Shown: positions 1 to 6,662 of the stretch, in pieces
Position numbering within the stretch: the stretch's first letter is position 1
Layout of the letters: every line of letters begins with the position of its first letter
Source: a virus
Strand: one strand, 5' to 3'
DNA length: 28,111 bases
IMG/VR virus record: IMGVR_UViG_3300023196_001028
Coordinates: 1-28,111 of that record
Made by a program: the position numbers and the translations under genes
Notes under the pieces: generated by a model
What the model saw: only the letters and a program-made list of their open reading frames with translations
What the model was told of the DNA's origin: nothing
Database searches by the model: none

Positions 1-449
1 TCTACGCCTTGTGCTGCATATCCTGCAACAGTTGCGATAGCAAACGCTTGAAATTCTGCTGATCCTGCACCCATAGTTTCCCGTGCGCCAGTCATTCCAG
101 CCCATGTAGGCAGAAGTGTTTTGCGGCATAGAGCCTCCATTACTGCAAGGTCAGTAAGTTCCAAAACACGTTCACCCAAAATCAAATCGTTTCCATCAGC
201 CCAATCACAATTGGCCGCTTGAATTACGTTTGTATTGGATGACAAGTTAGAAATTACTGCTTTGTTTTGGATGCCGTCAATCTGACGTACAAATCCTTTA
301 TTCAATGTGTCAGCCAATTTAAGTGCTGGTGCAACGAAAGGCGTACTAAGTACACCTGCGTACGTAGTAGTTGGGCTGACTGTTGGGCCTTGACCTACGT
401 CAAAATTGCGTCGACGCATTGATCGTCGTGTAGTTACTGGGTAACTCAT
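1..449 (-). CDS. Major capsid protein, N-terminal part (cut by window edge)
   Basis: The frame is open from an ATG at 449 to the window edge, giving 149 residues plus two bases with no stop. The N-terminus is basic (MSYPVTTRRSMRRRNF), followed by a region (residues about 35-149) resembling HK97-fold capsid proteins of Bacteroidota phages, with the pattern CDWADGNDLILGERVLELTD followed by a helix-rich stretch. It starts inside the stop of the scaffold gene (ATGA overlap), the usual scaffold-capsid coupling. The right window edge carries what looks like the C-terminal end of the same protein. The subunit would form the icosahedral shell after scaffold-guided assembly and proteolysis. The capsid assignment rests on position and overall pattern rather than a catalytic motif, because capsid proteins have none. 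Confidence 0.8.
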   Translation of the reverse strand, partial: MSYPVTTRRSMRRRNFDVGQGPTVSPTTTYAGVLSTPFVAPALKLADTLNKGFVRQIDGIQNKAVISNLSSNTNVIQAANCDWADGNDLILGERVLELTDLAVMEALCRKTLLPTWAGMTGARETMGAGSAEFQAFAIATVAGYAAQGV

Positions 450-982
450 GTGTTCCGAAGTTTATTAATCATTTCTAATGCCTGCGCGGTTGCTCCTTTG
501 GGCGCGTTCAATGCTGGGCCTTGTGGGGCTTGCACATCTGGACGGTTGCGTAGGGGCTGGGCGGCAGGTCGTGCGCCCAATTCAACTAGCTGCTTTTTCA
601 AGTCAGCGTTTTGTCGCATCAATCGTCGCATTCGACGCTCTGTGCGATCTTCTTGGCTCATCTCCGATCGTCGTGAACGACGAGGTGATTCACTACGTCC
701 AGCATTGCGTGCGTACTTGCTACGCTTTGTGCCTCGACGGGCACGGCTGGCTTCTACTTTAGTTTCTTCTTGCACTTCAGTTTCTGTTGTTTCTTCGACT
801 CCACCTGCATTTATTAGATCCATTGCCATTGAATGCACGGCTTCTGCCTGTTCTGCTGATAGCCCCATATCAACAAGGATTGTTACGAATTGCTCGTGCG
901 TGTCGGGGCCTTCACTCACGGTTTCTGTTACTTCGGTTGTGGTTTCTTCCACTACCTCTTCATCAAATTTGCGTCTTGCCAT
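446..982 (-). CDS. Putative capsid scaffolding protein
   Basis: This 178-residue protein is highly charged and low in complexity. It has an acidic, Thr/Glu-rich N-terminus (residues 7-25), a small helical segment (about 30-60, UBA-like in look), a basic Arg/Ser-rich middle (about 78-112), a predicted coiled coil (about 110-137, with RRMRRLMRQNADLKKQLVEL) and a Pro/Ala-rich tail. It lies directly upstream of the capsid gene and overlaps it by ATGA. Position, charge segregation and coiled coil fit a scaffold that lines the prohead interior and is cleaved by the protease encoded at 3777-4748. No enzymatic motif is visible. Its start is preceded by the GTATATA-type leader shared with the protease and portal operons. 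It could alternatively be a decoration or internal head protein. Confidence 0.65.
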   Translation of the reverse strand: MARRKFDEEVVEETTTEVTETVSEGPDTHEQFVTILVDMGLSAEQAEAVHSMAMDLINAGGVEETTETEVQEETKVEASRARRGTKRSKYARNAGRSESPRRSRRSEMSQEDRTERRMRRLMRQNADLKKQLVELGARPAAQPLRNRPDVQAPQGPALNAPKGATAQALEMINKLRNT

Positions 983-996
983 ATCTATATATATAC
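983..996 (-). promoter_or_regulatory. GTATATA-type leader before the scaffold gene
   Basis: Reading on the minus strand, the 14 bases before the ATG are GTATATATATAGAT. The same position before 4748 reads GTATATACATTAAT and before 27182 reads GTATATAAATAAGT, so 10 of 14 columns are identical and the spacing to ATG is the same. It may be a translation-enhancing A/T-rich leader or part of a phage promoter. Function is inferred only from recurrence. Confidence 0.45.
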
Positions 997-1005
997 GGGT
1001 GTTTA

Positions 1006-1275
1006 TTAAATGGCCAGGAATGCCTCGCCTAAAAGTTCTGTAAATAGTTCTACATCAATTCTGCGCATGGCTATTGGGTATATATCTTCAAATACTCCAT
1101 ACGCTTTTTCATAGTCCTCTTCTATGACTGCTTCCTCTACAATGTCTAACCCATACAAGAATGTATCTTCTAAGGCATAGTCCAGGCGAAATTCCTCAAT
1201 CATAGCCAGAAGTTCATCCTGTGCTGAGTTGGTGAATCCATCCCAAATTCTACTGATCAGTGGGTTTCTATACAA
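1006..1275 (-). CDS. Small acidic protein 8 of the acidic array
   Basis: The product has 89 residues and begins at TTG. The shared leader ACAACAGAGAT precedes it, but ATG is replaced by ATT, so the nearest in-frame start is the TTG at 1275. By hand count it has about 21 Asp/Glu against 6 Lys/Arg (net near -15). The sequence looks mainly helical, with no cysteine, membrane segment or known motif. It is the last member of a run of unrelated small acidic proteins behind an ArdA-like antirestriction gene, just before the scaffold gene. A DNA-mimic or inhibitor role is a guess from charge, size and context. The family is not recognised. Confidence 0.6.
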   Translation of the reverse strand: MYRNPLISRIWDGFTNSAQDELLAMIEEFRLDYALEDTFLYGLDIVEEAVIEEDYEKAYGVFEDIYPIAMRRIDVELFTELLGEAFLAI

Positions 1276-1287
1276 TATCTCTGTTGT

Positions 1288-1473
1288 TTAAAATCTATTC
1301 ATCAAGTAATCGTCAACGAAATTTTCAATTTCATTTTCCATAGCTGCTACAAAATCTTCTGAAATTTCATCAGTAGCATCGGTAATGTTCATTGTACTGT
1401 AAATGTCTTTGTACACTCCTCTTGACGCATCACGCAAAATGTCAGCAATGTATTGTCCTAAATAATTTTCCAT
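1288..1473 (-). CDS. Small acidic protein 7 of the acidic array
   Basis: The product has 61 residues, about 14 acidic and 4 basic (net near -10 by hand count). It is probably two amphipathic helices: residues 1-25 (MENYLGQYIADILRDASRGV) and 35-58, rich in Glu, Asp and Asn. The ATG follows a variant leader, ACAAAAGAGAT. Nearby DNA is notably A+T-rich (line 1321-1380 has 18 G/C of 60 by hand). Function is unknown. It belongs by position, leader and composition to the acidic array headed by the ArdA-like gene. Confidence 0.6.
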   Translation of the reverse strand: MENYLGQYIADILRDASRGVYKDIYSTMNITDATDEISEDFVAAMENEIENFVDDYLMNRF

Positions 1474-1484
1474 ATCTCTTTTGT

Positions 1485-1757
1485 TTAATCTTTTGACACT
1501 TCTATTGTTGCGTAAGGACGGTCATATTGTACGTCAAAAACAACATATCCTTTTCGCTCAATATCGTTTACAATATCATTTACAATATTCTTAAAAATCC
1601 TAACTGAGTCGTCACGATAATTAGTAATACTAAACACTAAATGGTCATAGTATTCGCTTTCAAAATTATTGCCTCGTTCTTCATACAACTCATTGACTGT
1701 GTAATCATCAATAATTTCGTTCACATAGTATATTGTATCCTGCACTACTAATTCCAT
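1485..1757 (-). CDS. Small acidic protein 6 of the acidic array
   Basis: The product has 90 residues with about 20 acidic and 8 basic side chains (net near -12). It is rich in Tyr, Asn, Ile and Val, with a possible alpha/beta character and a C-terminal strand-like segment (GYVVFDVQYDRPYATIEV, about residues 70-87). The ATG at 1757 follows the shared ACAACAGAGAT leader, which begins at the stop of the preceding gene. The DNA here is A+T-rich (line 1561-1620 has 16 G/C of 60 by hand). There is no recognised domain and function is unknown. Confidence 0.6.
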   Translation of the reverse strand: MELVVQDTIYYVNEIIDDYTVNELYEERGNNFESEYYDHLVFSITNYRDDSVRIFKNIVNDIVNDIERKGYVVFDVQYDRPYATIEVSKD

Positions 1758-1767
1758 ATCTCTGTTG

Positions 1768-2046
1768 TTATGCTCTTCTGATGTAATCTAAATCATTGAG
1801 AAAATCATCAATGTAATCTTCTCTTCCAAATCCTATGCCCATATAACTAACGCTGTCTTCTACGTAGTCAATGGCTTCTTGTGCTGACATACCATCATCA
1901 TTAAAAAACGATGCTGTGATTTCAGCAAGCAGTTCTATAAACTCAAACCGATCTTGCCCAACAGAAGGATCTTTGCCATATTCCAATAGCAAAGCCGACA
2001 GCAAATCGTATCGCCTTTCCTTACTGATATATAGGTCTGTCCTCAT
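1768..2046 (-). CDS. Small acidic protein 5 of the acidic array
   Basis: The product has 92 residues with about 21 acidic and 9 basic side chains (net near -12). It is predicted mostly helical. The C-terminal third carries spaced Asp pairs (REDYIDDFLNDLDYIRRA). The ATG at 2046 directly follows ACAACAGAG, a shortened form of the shared leader. It has no recognised domain. Grouping with its neighbours rests on size, charge, leader and contiguity, because I see no clear sequence homology between them. Confidence 0.6.
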   Translation of the reverse strand: MRTDLYISKERRYDLLSALLLEYGKDPSVGQDRFEFIELLAEITASFFNDDGMSAQEAIDYVEDSVSYMGIGFGREDYIDDFLNDLDYIRRA

Positions 2047-2055
2047 CTCTGTTGT

Positions 2056-2259
2056 TTATGCTCTGCCGTAATTGACTGCGTAATTACCCGTTCCTGCGTA
2101 AATATCTTCCTCTAAATACGTTGGCTCTACATTAGTATAGATAATTAGTGTACCCATTTCATAATCCACATCGTACTCTTCAAAAGAATAAACATCTGCC
2201 ATAAATTCTTCTACGGCTAATGATTCGCTCTCTTTGTATTCTAAAAAAAATTTAAACAT
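2056..2259 (-). CDS. Small acidic protein 4 of the acidic array
   Basis: The product has 67 residues with about 15 acidic and 3 basic side chains (net near -12) and is rich in Tyr and Glu. The pattern suggests a small beta-alpha-beta fold: MFKFFLEY at the start, an acidic helix at about 16-30, and the strand MGTLIIYTNV at about 35-44. The ATG follows a perfect ACAACAGAGAT leader. Function is unknown and no homologous family is recognised. Confidence 0.6.
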   Translation of the reverse strand: MFKFFLEYKESESLAVEEFMADVYSFEEYDVDYEMGTLIIYTNVEPTYLEEDIYAGTGNYAVNYGRA

Positions 2260-2270
2260 ATCTCTGTTGT

Positions 2271-2510
2271 TTAGAACAAGGTGATCACGATAGTTTCTTG
2301 GGTATAACTTGTTATGTCATAATCCCGCAATTCCATGTCCCACACAATGTCTTTAATGTCATACTCCCATTCCAATGGATCGCCTGCACCGTTTCTGTCA
2401 ATGGTTGCTTCACCGTTTCCAAAACCATTAATGCCTGCGTATCTCACGCTATAACCTAGACGCTCTACTTCGTCAATAAAAACATCTAATTCTCTTTGTG
2501 TAACGTTCAT
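2271..2510 (-). CDS. Small acidic protein 3 of the acidic array
   Basis: The product has 79 residues with about 17 acidic and 6 basic side chains (net near -11). The N-terminal helix (RELDVFIDEVERLGY) is followed by likely strands rich in Gly, Tyr and Asp and a hydrophobic C-terminal strand (ETIVITLF). The ATG follows a leader variant, AAAACAGAGAT. The alternating pattern suggests a compact alpha/beta fold. Function is unknown, and it is placed in the acidic array by leader, size and charge. Confidence 0.6.
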   Translation of the reverse strand: MNVTQRELDVFIDEVERLGYSVRYAGINGFGNGEATIDRNGAGDPLEWEYDIKDIVWDMELRDYDITSYTQETIVITLF

Positions 2511-2521
2511 ATCTCTGTTTT

Positions 2522-2764
2522 TTAAAGGTAACTAATTTCTGCGTCTGGCTCTTCATTTTCCAAGTCTGCCATAACCTCATACAGGAAATCTTCTTCGTCA
2601 GGATCATTTACTGTTACCTCAACCATGCTGCGCATATCCCCAGCGTCTGCATCTGCATATCCGTAATCATCAATGTAAATATCCAGGTCACCTTCACCTG
2701 CACCTCGTGAGTCTAGGTAATCGTGTACCTCATCAAATGATAATCCTTTAATTACTACTAACAT
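2522..2764 (-). CDS. Small acidic protein 2 of the acidic array
   Basis: The product has 80 residues and is the most acidic of the set: by hand count 25 Asp/Glu against 3 Lys/Arg (net near -22). It opens with a strand and helix (MLVVIKGLSFDEVHDYLDSR), then an Asp/Tyr/Ala-rich stretch (DIYIDDYGYADADAGDM) and a Glu-rich C-terminus. The spaced carboxylates are what one would expect of a DNA-phosphate mimic, but no known mimic family is recognised. The start follows the leader variant ACAACAGAAAA. Confidence 0.6.
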   Translation of the reverse strand: MLVVIKGLSFDEVHDYLDSRGAGEGDLDIYIDDYGYADADAGDMRSMVEVTVNDPDEEDFLYEVMADLENEEPDAEISYL

Positions 2765-2776
2765 TTTTCTGTTGTT

Positions 2777-3013
2777 TCATAAAAACCTAATTGTCTCAAC
2801 AATCGCTTCGCAATCGCTCATTATGTCGTCTAATTCATCTCTAAGAACATCGTCGTATTGTCCATCATCTTCAACCCATACCTCACCGTAAATTTCTTCA
2901 CCCGTGCATTCGTTGTATATCCTTACACCATACGAAGTAGGTGCCCCAGCATAAGGGTAATCCTGTACCCTGACATCCCAATCATCTAAAAAGTCTTGTG
3001 CAGTGTATGCCAT
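2777..3013 (-). CDS. Small acidic protein 1 of the acidic array
   Basis: The product has 78 residues with 21 acidic and 4 basic side chains (net near -17), including paired Asp residues (QDFLDDWDV near the N-terminus and RDELDDIMSD near the C-terminus). The central part looks like strands (YGVRIYNECTGEEIYGEVWV). It starts one base after the stop of the ArdA-like gene and lacks the leader used by the others, so it is probably translated by coupling to that gene. Function is unknown, but tight coupling to ArdA makes an anti-defence role plausible. Confidence 0.6.
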   Translation of the reverse strand: MAYTAQDFLDDWDVRVQDYPYAGAPTSYGVRIYNECTGEEIYGEVWVEDDGQYDDVLRDELDDIMSDCEAIVETIRFL

Positions 3014-3014
3014 A

Positions 3015-3749
3015 TTATGCGTTTGTATAAATCAAAACTGGATTGCTGGGCGTTCCGTACTGATCGTATTCATAACTTAAATCCTTTGCAAATTTTTCAT
3101 AGTCGAAATAATCTGCTATTGTTTTATCTCCTAATTCCGTCAAGTCTCCTAAGTAATCATAGACGTACCACTCACCAACCTTTTTTTCTCCCCTGCTTAC
3201 TAGATCGTCGTATTCTTTTTCAGCCTGTTCGTAGCTGTCAAATCTATCTTCCCATTCATCAATTATAATCATTGACAAATCTCCGCTAATCTCTAAGTCT
3301 CTTCCAAACTTCTCGTAATCAAAATAATTCTCTGCTTGGTCGTCGCTCAGTCCAATCTGGTCAACGATATGATAGGCCCACTCTAATAAGGTAAATTGCC
3401 CCATAAATGCATCGTCAAATCGTGTTTGAAATTCATCTGAATCCCACCCAAAATCATCTTTGATTAATAGCAGTACAGATAACTGAACATTTAATAAATC
3501 AGCAGTTTCAAACATTTGTTTGTACCCATCCCATGCACCTTCATCCAAACCATAATCGACAATATCTCGGTCCAAAAATCCCTCCCAATCTACAGGTTCA
3601 CAATCATCGCTTCCTCGCATTTCTTTCTCTGCTCCAATAGCATCCTGGAAATCGTCCCAACTGTTGTAAGTTAAAGGTGCTAGTTGAAAATCATCACTAG
3701 TCACATCATTTGTGCGAAACCAGATAATATAGTCTTTTGGATCGTTCAT
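3015..3749 (-). CDS. ardA: ArdA-like antirestriction protein with duplicated signature motif
   Basis: This 244-residue, very acidic protein resembles plasmid ArdA, a DNA mimic that blocks type I restriction enzymes by imitating bent B-DNA. Matches visible by eye are DWEGF at 54-58, a middle region with MGQFTLLEWAYHIVDQIG (116-133) equivalent to ArdA's GRFDSWRDFAYY segment, and YFDYEKFGRDL at 142-152, the ArdA C-terminal signature. Plasmid ArdA is about 165-170 residues and ends soon after that signature. This one continues and repeats it as YFDYEKFAKDL at 214-224, after a Glu/Asp-rich linker (165-190). It heads the run of small acidic proteins and lies just after the prohead protease. The assignment comes from remembered family sequence rather than a search. 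Confidence 0.8.
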   Translation of the reverse strand: MNDPKDYIIWFRTNDVTSDDFQLAPLTYNSWDDFQDAIGAEKEMRGSDDCEPVDWEGFLDRDIVDYGLDEGAWDGYKQMFETADLLNVQLSVLLLIKDDFGWDSDEFQTRFDDAFMGQFTLLEWAYHIVDQIGLSDDQAENYFDYEKFGRDLEISGDLSMIIIDEWEDRFDSYEQAEKEYDDLVSRGEKKVGEWYVYDYLGDLTELGDKTIADYFDYEKFAKDLSYEYDQYGTPSNPVLIYTNA

Positions 3750-3776
3750 TGCTGCAATATATCTATTAATAGTGTA

Positions 3777-4748
3777 TTAACCAAATTTTTGTTTGTATTT
3801 GGCTTTGAGGTAATGGCGGTAAAATGTAACCTTCTGCATATCCAGTTCTACCTTTTCCATCTCTACCACCTCATCGTTCTCTGTTTCAACCTGGGTTTCC
3901 TCAACGGCTTCTACCTCACCGTCCCATTCAATAAGCACGTTATCAAATACTTCTAGTTCTAACCCAGCTTCAGTTTTGTATTTGCCGTTAGGCATATCTT
4001 CTGGGTTGCCTTCTGCGTTTATTTTTTTTACTGCTGATCCTGAGCCAAAGGCTTCATCTTCTGTACTTAGAACGATGCCGTTATCCAAAGTGATTTCGCT
4101 ATAAAAAGCACGCTTACTCATTAGGCTTACTACCTGCTTCCAGAGTTTGTGAGCCAAAGATTCATCGTTCTTACTTAACCGTTTCTTCGGTTTCCTCTCG
4201 CTCATCTCCTCTACCCGATCAATAAAATAACCTTCGATTGAAAATCCGCGAATAGATCCGTTGCGGACTTCTTCCCACATCTCATCGTTTGCTACTTGCA
4301 CTCGTACCATCCAAGTACCTTTCGGCATTTCCATTCCGTAGTGCTTGCTTTTGTCCATAGAAGGTTCTTCTACGATCCAGCTTTCTACTACGTGTACATC
4401 TTCAACAGGCCGCTGATGCTCAAAGGTGTGTGCATTGGTTCGGCTGTTCATCATGTACATTTCCGATGCCAGGCGTACGGTGTCATTCGAAAAATAAACA
4501 TCGTATTCTTCGCCTGTGTCATCATCAAATCGTGGGATTTCTTTATCAGGAATTAAAGCAGGCCCAATAAGCGTGCGTTTATCTTCCTGTATAGAGGCCA
4601 GGCTTAAAGCCAGGGTATCTTTGCCCTTACTAAAAAACACAAAGTTCTCTTCGATTGCAGGAAATTTTACCAAGCTGATTGCCTCAACTGGCAACCCTTC
4701 GGTTTCATCACCTATAATCAATTCTACTAACTTTCTTTCTGCTCCCAT
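3777..4748 (-). CDS. Prohead maturation protease, XkdF-like (Peptidase_S78_2 type)
   Basis: The product has 323 residues. The N-terminal two thirds match the XkdF putative serine protease family: a substrate-side domain to about residue 100, the segment NAHTFEHQRPVEDVHVVESW (105-124) with candidate catalytic His107 or His111, GTWMVRVQV (144-152), and GFSIEG (168-173) with candidate nucleophile Ser170. The C-terminal third is acidic and low in complexity (about 230-305) and may act as a built-in scaffold or tether. The enzyme would cleave scaffold and capsid N-termini during prohead maturation. It lies 20 bases after the tape-measure stop and has the GTATATA-type leader. The scaffold and capsid genes normally follow directly, but here the acidic island intervenes. 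Confidence 0.8.
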   Translation of the reverse strand: MGAERKLVELIIGDETEGLPVEAISLVKFPAIEENFVFFSKGKDTLALSLASIQEDKRTLIGPALIPDKEIPRFDDDTGEEYDVYFSNDTVRLASEMYMMNSRTNAHTFEHQRPVEDVHVVESWIVEEPSMDKSKHYGMEMPKGTWMVRVQVANDEMWEEVRNGSIRGFSIEGYFIDRVEEMSERKPKKRLSKNDESLAHKLWKQVVSLMSKRAFYSEITLDNGIVLSTEDEAFGSGSAVKKINAEGNPEDMPNGKYKTEAGLELEVFDNVLIEWDGEVEAVEETQVETENDEVVEMEKVELDMQKVTFYRHYLKAKYKQKFG

Positions 4749-4762
4749 ATTAATGTATATAC
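4749..4762 (-). promoter_or_regulatory. GTATATA-type leader before the protease gene
   Basis: On the minus strand the 14 bases before ATG are GTATATACATTAAT, aligned without gaps to the leaders before 982 and 27182. It may be a ribosome-entry leader or promoter element. The role is inferred from recurrence only. Confidence 0.4.
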
Positions 4763-4768
4763 TACTGT

Positions 4769-6505
4769 TTACAAAACTGTTTGCTCCTCTAGCTTCGATG
4801 CCATAGCCATCTGTCCTTGTAGCTGACTCTGTACTACATAAGCCTGCATACTGTCTGGTGTATCTAACCTGGCTGGTAACGGTGTTTGAATGTTTGGGCT
4901 TGGGCCAAAGCCTCCTCGCGTGCCTCCTCCTCCTCCACCTCCTCCACCAGTGCTGCCTCCGTTGTATTCCTGGTTCTTTATTTGCTTTACTCTTACCAGG
5001 CCAGCCGCTACCGCTGCTGCCGCTGCCAATGTACCTCGTAATGGTGCCGTAGGATCTGTAGGCACTGGCATAAATTGAGAGGTGTAAGCCTTCTGTGCCG
5101 AGAAATACGTGCTAATCAAAGCCTCTGCTATGCTTAATTTTTTCTGTCGATCAAATGCTTGCTTGCTGTCCTTCTCTCCTTTCTTTGTAAACAGCGTATT
5201 CAGGCTTTGGATCGTGTCCAAAGTGTTCATGACGTTCTGCTCTTGCAAACTCAAGGCTTCTTGTTTGCCTCGTACAATATCTTGATCAGCTTTTAGTGCA
5301 TCATCCTTTGCTTTTTCCGCATCGGCTTTTGCTTTTGCAGCATCCCGTTCTGCTTGTTCTTCACGTTTTATCCTAAACTGTTCCGTCAGTTCCTCAGTAT
5401 CTAATTCGTACTGACGTTGCAAAGCAAGTAATTCACCATATCCAGCGTCTCTAGCTTCTAACTCTGCTTGGGCATCTTTGTATTGCATTTCACGTTTACG
5501 CTTGGCCCTAGCTTCTTCATCTTCTATACCTCTAAGTTCCAGATCGCGCTGTATGGCCAGCAGTTTTGCAGCCCTAAATTCAGCATCTGCTTCTCTTTTT
5601 GCCGCATTTTTATCTCTTACTCTTTGTGCTTCATCTTCCGCTTTTTGCGCGTTATCCTTTGCGCGTAGTGTATATCCTGCGCGTTGGTTCTCCAGCTTTA
5701 ATAATGCCTCTTCAGCCTTCTTAATTGCCTCGTCTCCGCTTTCTTCTACGCCTTTAGGATCAAAAAGGTAATCACCAACGCCTTTATACAAGCCTTCTGC
5801 TAAATTTGTTTTCTCTGCTAAAAGACCAATCCTTACCAATCCTGCACTTAATTGGTCTATACCAACTAATGCTGCTGCTATTGGCGCAGTAATAAACATT
5901 AAAAGACCTGCTACTACATCACTTGCTGTTTGTGCTGCTTTAGTTTGTTCTTCCTTTTGCGTTTTTAAAGACTCAATCATAATCCTTTGCGCTGCAATGG
6001 CCTCATCTGTAGCAGCCATGCGCATTGCTAGAATGTCTTCTTCTGTATTACCCTGTAGTTTTAGGATATTCTCCTGTGCAGATATGTTATCTAGCTGCTC
6101 CTTGCTGCTTTCCACTAACTCCTGGCCATACTTTACTTGCTCTTTGGTTTCGTCCGTTGCACTCGTAATTGATCCCGATATAGCATCCCAGTTCGCTACT
6201 ATCTCTCCCAATGCCACTACAAGCAATCCTAGGCCCGTAGCTGCAATGGCTCCCTTAAGAGCAGTGAAACTCTTCGATAGCCTGCCGATCTGCCGTTGTG
6301 CGCCTTTAAATCCACGAACAGTGCTTTGTAATCCACGCGGCAAAAGGCTGCTAAACAAATCGCCAAATTGCGAAAAGTCCTTGGTTGACTTCTTTCCTAC
6401 CCTTTCTGTTTCTTTGCCCAGGTTACGAACGGCCCTAGTCGTTTTCTTAATGGGGCCAGTAGCTTTTTCAGTGCTGACTATGTTAATGTTTAGGGTGTTC
6501 GCCAT
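4769..6505 (-). CDS. Tail tape measure protein
   Basis: The product has 578 residues. The N-terminal 80 residues are basic and helical, a hydrophobic segment lies at about 83-102 (ALKGAIAATGLGLLVVALGE) followed by the typical ANWDAI, and a second hydrophobic stretch lies at about 195-220. A long coiled-coil region rich in Ala, Glu, Lys and Arg spans about 255-420. Near the C-terminus is a run of nine glycines (about residues 520-530). This is the usual architecture of a phage tape measure, which sets tail length and is threaded in the tail lumen. At roughly 1.5 angstrom per residue it would specify a rather short tail, under about 90 nm. It is unusual that it lies downstream of the large tail-tip genes rather than before them. 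Confidence 0.85.
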   Translation of the reverse strand: MANTLNINIVSTEKATGPIKKTTRAVRNLGKETERVGKKSTKDFSQFGDLFSSLLPRGLQSTVRGFKGAQRQIGRLSKSFTALKGAIAATGLGLLVVALGEIVANWDAISGSITSATDETKEQVKYGQELVESSKEQLDNISAQENILKLQGNTEEDILAMRMAATDEAIAAQRIMIESLKTQKEEQTKAAQTASDVVAGLLMFITAPIAAALVGIDQLSAGLVRIGLLAEKTNLAEGLYKGVGDYLFDPKGVEESGDEAIKKAEEALLKLENQRAGYTLRAKDNAQKAEDEAQRVRDKNAAKREADAEFRAAKLLAIQRDLELRGIEDEEARAKRKREMQYKDAQAELEARDAGYGELLALQRQYELDTEELTEQFRIKREEQAERDAAKAKADAEKAKDDALKADQDIVRGKQEALSLQEQNVMNTLDTIQSLNTLFTKKGEKDSKQAFDRQKKLSIAEALISTYFSAQKAYTSQFMPVPTDPTAPLRGTLAAAAAVAAGLVRVKQIKNQEYNGGSTGGGGGGGGGTRGGFGPSPNIQTPLPARLDTPDSMQAYVVQSQLQGQMAMASKLEEQTVL

Positions 6506-6662
6506 TGCGTAGAATTAATCCCATCTTGTAAATGGTTGGGTTATTAAATTTATACCTGCCATACCATCGCGCTAGGACTGGGTGCCCACTATATATATAC
6601 GTTTTTGATAATCGTATGCTGGTTGGTATGCCATAGCCCACTGCGTTAATCCAATATTTCAT
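6483..6662 (-). CDS. Small basic protein of 59 residues between tail-tip and tape-measure genes
   Basis: The ATG at 6662 overlaps the stop of the upstream 1029-residue gene as ATGA, and the reading frame ends at 6483, inside the first 23 bases of the tape-measure gene. The product is basic and rich in Tyr, beginning MKYWINAVGYGIPTSIRLSK and ending NPTIYKMGLILRNGEHPKH. It fills an interval that would otherwise hold about 150 bases without a gene, and both overlaps fit the translational coupling seen elsewhere here. No family is recognised. It could be a small tail protein or a spurious frame. The coding region includes another copy of the GTATATATATA string. Confidence 0.5.
   Translation of the reverse strand: MKYWINAVGYGIPTSIRLSKTYIYSGHPVLARWYGRYKFNNPTIYKMGLILRNGEHPKH

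Larger units (their letters stand above)
1277..2775 (-). repeat. Seven-copy ACAACAGAGAT leader in front of acidic genes
   Basis: Seven consecutive start sites share one short leader on the minus strand. Copies lie at 1277-1287, 1474-1484 (ACAAAAGAGAT), 1758-1768, 2047-2055 (ACAACAGAG directly followed by ATG), 2260-2270, 2511-2521 (AAAACAGAGAT) and 2765-2775 (ACAACAGAAAA). Each copy begins at or next to the previous gene's stop codon and ends at the next start. The sequence contains GAG, a minimal Shine-Dalgarno core, inside an A-rich context, so it probably acts in ribosome binding. It could also be a boundary sequence that let genes be added one by one. Confidence 0.75.

Noticed and set aside
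450-1043. Open frame of 197 codons on the plus strand opposite the scaffold gene
   Set aside because: It is antisense to a gene with a coupled start and natural composition. The translated product is Arg/Ser/Cys-rich, as expected from reading a charged coding strand backwards.
5997-6512. Plus-strand open frame of 171 codons opposite the tape measure
   Set aside because: The tape measure has a convincing domain layout on the minus strand. The opposite frame lacks any family pattern and is a by-product of Ala/Leu-rich coding.
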